7,533 nucleotides of DNA, from contig DMKK01000165.1 of assembly GCA_003454335.1 (NCBI GenBank), positions 1 through 7,533 of the forward strand. The letters are read 5' to 3'. Shown one piece after another: positions 1 to 6,000 of this stretch. Position 1 is the first letter of the stretch; each line of letters begins with the position of its first letter. The DNA is from Gammaproteobacteria bacterium (GTDB lineage Bacteria > Pseudomonadota > Gammaproteobacteria > UBA9214). Below the pieces are notes generated by a model. The model was not told the DNA's origin. It saw only the letters and a program-made list of their open reading frames with translations, and did no database searches. A program made the translations under genes and the position numbers.

Positions 1-1676
1 CCGGCCATCACATCATCGCCCAAATGCACCCGCAATACCCGGCGACCGCGTTCAGCAAGCACATCGATATCTCCCTGCGCCTGGGCGGCCTCCACGATAC
101 CAAAGGTAAAGCCCCGTCCCGGCACTTGCAGGTCTTCGCTGGCAGCAGCGGTGATTTGCAGGAAAACACCGGTATTTGGCCCGCCCTTATAGGCCTGGCC
201 GGTTGAATGTAAAAATCGCGGCCCGAAACCCAGGCAGCTGGCAATTTTTCCCTGCTGGCGCACGGTATCACGCAGCTGCTGCAGCTGGCGGGTGTTGGCC
301 GTATTTCTGTCCAGATACGCCAGCAATGCAACATAGTCTCCGGCTTTGGCCCGGCTGAAATGCGCCTTTAACAAGGCTGCTACGGTCTGTTCGCCCGCGA
401 GGTCCTGTAACTCCACGGCATTACCCGCATCGGCAAACAGGGTCAGCTGAGCATCTGCTGCCAATGGCACCTCATCCGGCAAACTCTCGCCTGCCTCGCA
501 GGCATCGGTAATCTTGCGAGCCTCTATTTTGCTGGCCTCAACGTCTGGCTGATCAAAGGGATTGACACCCATAACGGAACCGGCAACCGCTGTAGCAACC
601 TCCCAGCGGAAGAATTCCTGTCCAAGCGTATACCGGTCATCGAGCGTAATACGGATAACCGGCTCGCCGGCCTGTTCCAGTTGTCCGATGGCCTTGTCCT
701 GCTCAGAATCCACCTCACCTGCCAGGCTCAAATACACAAATACACGATCGTTCCCGTAATCTGCAGAACTCACCAGCGACTCGCCATCGACCGGGATGAT
801 TCCCTTGCCCTGCTTGCCTGTGGACTCGGCCACCAGCTGTTCCAGCCAGGCACCGATGGAAGCCAGCGACGGGGAAGCGACAAGGGTCAGTTTGTTGCGG
901 CCGGCATTGGCGGCCACGCCCAGAATGCAGCCCAGCAGGACACCCGGGTTATCGGCCAGCTCCCGCGTAGTCTCGCAGGCGGCCACCATTTCCAGCGTGT
1001 CCTCGAGATACCGCCTGCAATCAATACCGATGACCGCTGCCGGCACCACGCCAAAATTGGATAAGACCGAGAAACGCCCCCCGATATCCGGCTCCCCATG
1101 AAAGACGCGCATGAACCCGTCTGCGGTGGCCAGCCTGTCAAGACTGGTTCCCGGATCTGTTATAGCAATAAAGTGGCTGACCGCTTTTTCCGCACCGACT
1201 GCTTCTGCCATGCGCTGTAAAAACCAGGCCATGAGGATGTTAGGCTCAAGTGAACTGCCCGACTTGCTGGAAACAATAAATGCCGTGCGCTCAAGATCAA
1301 TCGCCGCTTCAACCGCCTTGACCTGGGCGGGGTCAGTCGAATCCAGCACGATCAGGCCGGGATGACCCGGCTGTTGCCCGAAGGTCTCCGCGATGACCTC
1401 GGGCGCCATGCTGGAACCACCCATACCCAGCAAGACAAGCTGCCGGATATCACGCGCAAGCAGATCACGCACCAATGATTCCGGCCCATCAAGCTGCTGC
1501 AGTGATTGCCGGACAATATTCAGCCAGCCCAGCCACTTAGCCTCATCGCCCCCGGTCCAGACCGTTGCATCACGCCTCCAGAGACGCTCCAGCTTGCCCT
1601 CAAGCTGCCACTCATCCAGCGTGCTGTGTAATGTCGTCTTCAGATCTGAAGGCAGTGTAAAACTCAAGCGATTCAT
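1..1676 (-). CDS. pgi: Glucose-6-phosphate isomerase, Tal-Pgi type, standalone (3' end cut by window)
   Basis: The frame is open for 558 codons from base 1676 to base 1, with no stop, so only the C-terminal end is missing. Family members usually end soon after the VLRVHLGDD segment seen here, so probably only 10-20 residues are lost. The product should interconvert glucose 6-phosphate and fructose 6-phosphate in the cytoplasm. Visible motifs are the SIS-fold loop GMGGSS (residues 84-89), the sugar-phosphate loop VSSKSGSS (135-142), GGRFSVLS (199-206), the PGI signature NPFDQPDVEASK (372-383) and LHSTGQ with a following KGGPNTG (from 489). LHSTGQ probably carries the catalytic His490. The sequence resembles the PGI half of bifunctional transaldolase/PGI proteins rather than classical E. 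coli Pgi, but no transaldolase precedes it. Two adjacent ATGs exist (1679 and 1676). I chose 1676 because AAAAGGA lies 5 nt from it but only 2 nt from the other. The gene is divergent from the carbamoyltransferase. Confidence 0.9.
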   Translation of the reverse strand, partial: MNRLSFTLPSDLKTTLHSTLDEWQLEGKLERLWRRDATVWTGGDEAKWLGWLNIVRQSLQQLDGPESLVRDLLARDIRQLVLLGMGGSSMAPEVIAETFGQQPGHPGLIVLDSTDPAQVKAVEAAIDLERTAFIVSSKSGSSLEPNILMAWFLQRMAEAVGAEKAVSHFIAITDPGTSLDRLATADGFMRVFHGEPDIGGRFSVLSNFGVVPAAVIGIDCRRYLEDTLEMVAACETTRELADNPGVLLGCILGVAANAGRNKLTLVASPSLASIGAWLEQLVAESTGKQGKGIIPVDGESLVSSADYGNDRVFVYLSLAGEVDSEQDKAIGQLEQAGEPVIRITLDDRYTLGQEFFRWEVATAVAGSVMGVNPFDQPDVEASKIEARKITDACEAGESLPDEVPLAADAQLTLFADAGNAVELQDLAGEQTVAALLKAHFSRAKAGDYVALLAYLDRNTANTRQLQQLRDTVRQQGKIASCLGFGPRFLHSTGQAYKGGPNTGVFLQITAAASEDLQVPGRGFTFGIVEAAQAQGDIDVLAERGRRVLRVHLGDDVMA

Positions 1677-1681
1677 CATAT

Positions 1682-1688
1682 TCCTTTT
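1682..1688 (-). promoter_or_regulatory. Ribosome binding site of the isomerase gene
   Basis: AAAAGGA read on the minus strand. The gap is 2 nt to the ATG at 1679 and 5 nt to the ATG at 1676, so it favours the second methionine as the true start. Confidence 0.6.
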
Positions 1689-1700
1689 GATATCAGTCAG

Positions 1701-1741
1701 CGCGTAAACTACTCGAACTCGAAGCTGCGTAAGTTTACACG
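1701..1741. repeat. Imperfect inverted repeat in the isomerase leader (possible operator)
   Basis: The arms CGCGTAAACT (1701-1710) and AGTTTACACG (1732-1741) are complementary at 9 of 10 positions and are separated by 21 bp. The symmetric core is GTAAACT/AGTTTAC. The repeat lies 22 bp upstream of the ATG at 1679 and would fall inside the transcribed leader if the promoter proposed at 1789-1816 is used. It could be a dimeric regulator site or a long-loop RNA hairpin. It does not match the HexR or ArgR consensus as I know them, so I do not name a regulator. Confidence 0.35.
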
Positions 1742-1788
1742 GTCAGCCGGGAGGCAGGAAAAATTAAAAGGATCGTAGACAAAATGCA

Positions 1789-1816
1789 ATTATCCTCATT
1801 TGTCACCGACTCTTAA
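1789..1816 (-). promoter_or_regulatory. Possible sigma70-type promoter for the isomerase gene
   Basis: On the minus strand TTAAGA (1816-1811, 4 of 6 matches to TTGACA) and GATAAT (1794-1789, 5 of 6 matches to TATAAT) are 16 bp apart. This predicts a transcript start near 1782 and a leader of about 105 nt that contains the inverted repeat at 1701-1741. It is a pattern match only; such pairs occur by chance in AT-rich intergenic DNA. Confidence 0.3.
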
Positions 1817-1947
1817 CCCAATATTCTGTCGGGTATTTTTACATAAAGGTTGCTCGCATACCCCTCATGACGGCAAAGCTTACACATAATCACATATCCA
1901 GTTTAGACGCAGAGTGACGCTATTAAAAACGAGGCGCTCTCCGGTCA

Positions 1948-2022
1948 ATGCAGAAGAAACACCGGATTATGATTACAGGTGCGTCATCAGGGATGATGTT
2001 TCACATTAAATATGAGGCGTGA
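1948..2022 (+). pseudogene. 24-codon ORF resembling the N-terminus of a short-chain dehydrogenase (remnant or leader)
   Basis: ATG at 1948 opens a 24-codon frame ending with TGA at 2020-2022. Its product contains RIMITGASSG (residues 6-15), which is the first beta strand and glycine-rich cofactor loop expected at the start of an SDR protein (TGxxxGxG). After GASSG it continues MM and not IG, and then ends with no further SDR-like sequence. GAGG at 1931-1934 lies 13 nt upstream of the ATG, rather far for a ribosome site. The frame stops 7 nt before the preferred start (2030) of the carbamoyltransferase and overlaps that gene's alternative ATG at 2012. It may be the stub of a deleted SDR gene, a short leader ORF coupled to the next gene, or a chance match. 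Confidence 0.35.
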
Positions 2023-2029
2023 ATCTGGT

Positions 2030-3034
2030 ATGAAATACTTTAATGACCTGGCTGATTCCGGCATTGCCGAGCTCAAGGAACTGATTGCGCTTGCCCGTAG
2101 ACTGGATGATAAACCCGAGCCACGGGCACTCGAAGGTAAAGTCCTGTCACTGTTGTTCCTGAGCCCATCATTGCGGACGCTGATCTCGTTCCAGTCTGCA
2201 ATGGTACGACTGGGTGGCGGAACCTTTGTCGTCTCACCGGACATGTCGATTCACGGCCTCGAATCCCGCTCGGGTATCATCATGGACGGTGTTGCAGCCG
2301 AACACATTCGCGAGGCGGTCCCCGTGATCGCGTCCTATGGCGATGCCATCGGCATTCGTGCATTTGCGAAAAGGGAAAACCTCAATAACGATCTTGCCGA
2401 TCGCGAATTCCGTGAGTTAACCGCATTAGTCGATACGCCATACATCAACATGGAATCGGCGATCAATCATCCCTGTCAAAGCCTTGCAGACTGGAAGACC
2501 ATGGATGACCTGGGAATACCTGCCAACGGTGGAAAGCTCGTATTATCCTGGACCTGGCACCCACGACCACTGCCGTTTGCAGTGCCGGCGGCAACGGTGC
2601 ATATGGCCGCTCTGCGCGGGATGGATGTTACGGTATTAAGGCCGGAAGGCTTTGAATTGCCAGATGCCATTATGGACAAGGCGCGTCAGGCGGCAGCAAT
2701 GAGCGGTGGCTCGGTGACGGAGACCGATAATCGCTCCAGTGCCATGCAGGACAGCCGGGTTCTTTACGTCAATTCCTGGGCATCTGCACGCCATTACGGT
2801 AATAAATGCGCCGAAGACGAGATCAAACCCGAGTTGCGGGACTGGTGTGTAGATGAGCACTGGTTCGAGAATGCGGTCAGTGACTGCCGCTTCATGCACT
2901 GTTTGCCGGTACGCCGGGGTGTTGCCGTCACTGATCGCATACTTGATGGACCGCGCAGCGTCGTTATCACAGAGGCGCGTAATCGTATGCTGGTACAGAT
3001 GGCCGTGCTGCACCAGATGTTATCGAGTTCGTAA
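2030..3034 (+). CDS. Knotted carbamoyltransferase, N-acetylornithine/N-succinylornithine family
   Basis: 334 residues from 2030 (340 if translation starts at the in-frame ATG at 2012; residue numbers below use that longer form). The family transfers the carbamoyl group of carbamoyl phosphate to N-acylated ornithine in the acetylated arginine pathway, in the cytoplasm. Visible are the carbamoyl-phosphate loop SPSLRT (51-56), HPCQ (153-156), the knot-associated proline-rich WTWHPRPLP (180-188) and HCLPVRR (296-302). I prefer 2030 because the Xanthomonas homologue starts at the equivalent MK-F position and GAGG (2014-2017) lies upstream, though 12 nt away; no SD-like sequence sits close to 2012. 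From a recalled alignment with Xanthomonas AOTCase, several specificity residues differ: W77 is H81, E92 is A96, K252 is N254 and K302 is A305. Plain ornithine carbamoyltransferase is unlikely. The family is secure; whether the acceptor is acetyl-, succinyl- or another ornithine derivative is open. It faces the synthetase gene convergently. Confidence 0.88.
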   Translation: MKYFNDLADSGIAELKELIALARRLDDKPEPRALEGKVLSLLFLSPSLRTLISFQSAMVRLGGGTFVVSPDMSIHGLESRSGIIMDGVAAEHIREAVPVIASYGDAIGIRAFAKRENLNNDLADREFRELTALVDTPYINMESAINHPCQSLADWKTMDDLGIPANGGKLVLSWTWHPRPLPFAVPAATVHMAALRGMDVTVLRPEGFELPDAIMDKARQAAAMSGGSVTETDNRSSAMQDSRVLYVNSWASARHYGNKCAEDEIKPELRDWCVDEHWFENAVSDCRFMHCLPVRRGVAVTDRILDGPRSVVITEARNRMLVQMAVLHQMLSSS

Positions 3035-3098
3035 AGACCAACCTCATTCCACTGCTGTCCCGTTAACCCCTGCCAGTACTGCTCCGTTACGTCTGCAT

Positions 3099-6000
3099 TC
3101 AGCGGTGTGTGTCACTCCATTTCAGCAAGGCTTCACGAGGCCAGATAATAAAAGCGTTTCGCGGTATGTATTTCCCCTCTTGGTAGAGTCGGGTCCGCCG
3201 GCTCGAGCCGGAGAGCGCCCCCCTGCAAGCCCCTTGCAGAGGGGCAAGTGAAAATATGCCGGCGCCATTGTTTTCGGGTACATCCTGCAGGTAGGACAGT
3301 TCCGGACTGATTGTTTTCAGTGCCGGATCCAGGTACCAGCTGATACCGATCAGGCCACGAATTTCAGTATTCTCACGCAGCATTTCCGCTATTCGCAAAT
3401 AACTTGCGGTGCGCTGCTGTTCATTAAATCGATCGGCAAAACGCGGCGCCATGTGAATCTGGTAGAAGGGCTTTAACGCACGAGCCTGACGCATTACAAA
3501 TGAAGTACGCTTGATCAGGTGGCCAGGTCTGCGACCGAGCAGGATGCGTAGACTGATGCCTGAAGTTTCAATTGTCCAGGCACCGCCAACCGGAACCATT
3601 TTTTCACAGCAAACCGCCATATCCTTGAGGAAAGGGTCATTCTCCAGGCAAAAATACTCATCTTCGCGCCCCAGCCCTTCCAGTAAACTCCGGAACCATT
3701 CCCGAAATAACACCTCAATACTGCGCGGATAATGCCCGTGATCCAGTCTCTCCAGGGTATCTCCAATGGCCTCAACGATAGCGAGCCTGTTATACAAGGG
3801 CTCAATACCATCTCCGGCCAGCTCCTTTAAAGGCCCCATGATGCGAGCGCATGCGCTGCCGAGCTGACTGTAACCCGCCAGCATCGGCAACTTGCGAATC
3901 GGCCGGATATATCGCCGCACCGGAAACATTTCCAGAGCTTGTGGAAACTGTCGTCTGACAGCAAGCCGTAACGATTCGCGACTGCTTTCCAGCAGCATTG
4001 AGAGCTGCCCTGTCAGGCACAATGCGGGCTTGCTGCCCTGAGTCACCTCCGTTTGCCGGGTAATGATTGTGTTGACCAGATCACCCAGTACCGGGTGTTC
4101 GAACAGGGTGCCGAGCTCGATATGTTCGTCCGCCTGCCTGGCGAGCTCGACAATGAACTGCGCAGCAGTTACTGAATTGCCTCCGAGGTCAAAAAAGTTG
4201 TCTTGCGGTTCGATGTAATCGATGCGCAGCAGATCCTGCCAGATGATGAGCAACCTTGTTTCCAGTTCTGCCCGATAGCTCACAATTTCAGGAGATATCG
4301 AGGCCAGTTTTTCTGCAAAGTTGCCCTGTTCCGACCGGGAGGATTCCGCATCTGCAAGCTGGCAGACTGCGGTATTGCCCAGACGATCCTGAATACGCAC
4401 AGGCTCTGGCTGGATGGCCGCCGATGCCGATGTGTCGAATGTCATGCTGACCTGTAACTGGTTTGTCAATTCGGGAGGACCAGCCATACGCTGGCGAATA
4501 AAACGGTTGGCTGGATCCAGGCCTATGATGACGCCGGTTTCCTGACAATGCATTGCCGCAAACATCGATGCAATCCCCTTGTCGGTTGACAGGGTAAACA
4601 GGCCCCGTTTGCGCGACAGGTCGCGCATCTGATAATGCCGTTCCTCGCCGACCTCTTCCCAGATACTCCACGCCAGGGAACGGGTTTTTCTCCCTTTCGA
4701 GTTTCGCTGTTGTTCACAGAAACTGTCGATGAAGCGGTTGGCCGCGGAGTAAGCCGCCATCCGGTATGTCCCTAGCGTACTGGAGACCGAAGAGAAGCCC
4801 ACAAAAAAGGCATCAGGCCGTACTTCGAGCAGACGCCCGGCCGACAGGGTGCCCTGAACCTTGGGCGTGAGTATGTCGAGCAGGCCGTTTCCGGTCTGGT
4901 CACGAATCAGGGTGTCGTCCGTTACCCTGGCAAGGTGGAATATGCCGCATAATTTTGTATCCCACAGAGACTCCAGTTCCTCTACTGTACTCAAAAGCAC
5001 GTGCTCGTTACATATGTCGACAGCACGGTATTCGATAAACGAGCAGGCCGTCTTGAGCGCGTGGTAGCAGTGCAGTTTCCTTGCCAGCGCCGCGTCACTG
5101 CCGCTCACCCCATCAGATGCTAACGAGGGAGACTCTGCCGGCAAGTGGCTCCGGCCAACAAGTAACAGCTTTGCATCCTTTGCCTCGACAAGCTGCCGGG
5201 CAATCTCCAGACCGATCTCGCCAAAGCCACCGGTAATCAGATACAGGCCACCTGCCTGTATCTGCAGATCAGCTTGCTGGTCATTGGAAAAGGTATTGCT
5301 GGCCAGCTCTTCAAGGACAACGGCATAGCGCTTGCCATCCCTGTAGGCAATTTCCCTGTCATGGCCTGTTACGGACAGCTCGTGAACGATGAGGTCTGCG
5401 TCCTGCAGTGTATCGCGCTGCTCCAGGTCATAGTGGCGCCAGTCAAGAAAGGGTTGCTCCTGGGGAATAGTCTGAACCAGCCCAAGTGCGAGACTTTTTT
5501 CACAACACAACTCGTCCATTTCTAAAACCGACTGGGCGCAGCTGGCACAGACGTTGACGGTGATAGCCTGTTCAGGCTGAAGTTGCACATCAATGGCTTT
5601 TGCCAGAAAGGCAAGACTCAGAAACCACCGGTCAAGCTGTTCGGTCTGCGTCTCTACGGGCACACCATGCGGCGTGTAAGCCCATAGATGAAAAATATTT
5701 CGAACAGTACCGGGTTGGCTGCCAAGCTGTGTAAAAAACTGCTGGTAATGGTCCTCGTTACCAGGATCCATGGTGAACTCGCCAGCGCGTTCCTCGCAGA
5801 AGCTGTCGCCAGGCCTGACCCGCAAACAAATATGCCCTGCAGCCTCCAGTCTATCCTGCACGGCATCGGCCAGCCCCAGAGCGTCCGCAAACAGGACAGT
5901 TATGCCCGGGGCCACTGCTGAAGCCTCTTCGACGGGTGCCTGCTTCCGATGCCAGCTACGCTTGAGAAACCAGCTGGGGAAGGTGTTTTCATTCGCCAGC

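Larger units (their letters stand above)
1677..2029. other. Divergent intergenic region between isomerase and carbamoyltransferase
   Basis: This stretch of about 350 bp is more AT-rich than its flanks. It holds the isomerase RBS, the inverted repeat at 1701-1741, a possible minus-strand promoter, a weaker 6-bp inverted repeat (GGGTAT 1831-1836 with ATACCC 1858-1863), and a short plus-strand ORF at 1948-2022. I see no convincing promoter for the plus-strand gene and no tRNA, Rho-independent terminator or riboswitch fold. Confidence 0.6.

Noticed and set aside
681..1707. Plus-strand open frames of about 85-127 codons opposite the isomerase
   Set aside because: They lie antisense to a gene with clear family motifs along its whole length, and their products show no recognisable domain or RBS support.
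1817..1840. Possible Rho-independent terminator (ACCC ... GGGT followed by ATTTTT)
   Set aside because: The stem is only 4 bp with an 11-nt loop, and no plus-strand gene ends nearby.
1831..1863. Inverted repeat GGGTAT/ATACCC
   Set aside because: 6-bp arms with a 21-nt loop are expected by chance in intergenic DNA; it is mentioned only within the intergenic entry.
2005..2040. Possible ArgR box around TGAAT at 2020-2024
   Set aside because: Only one TGAAT half-site is present and there is no properly spaced ATTCA partner.
2476..3251. Open frames overlapping the carbamoyltransferase on either strand, including one at 2853-3251
   Set aside because: They overlap a well-supported gene in other frames, have low-complexity Ser/Arg/Cys-rich products, and match no family I know.
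3099..3260. Suspicion that the last ~50 codons of the synthetase are non-coding read-through across a repeat
   Set aside because: The residues after the palindromes (RLYQEGKY and FIIWPREAL) look like a folded, conserved ending, and the frame stays open to 3099 without a shift. I keep the full C-terminus.
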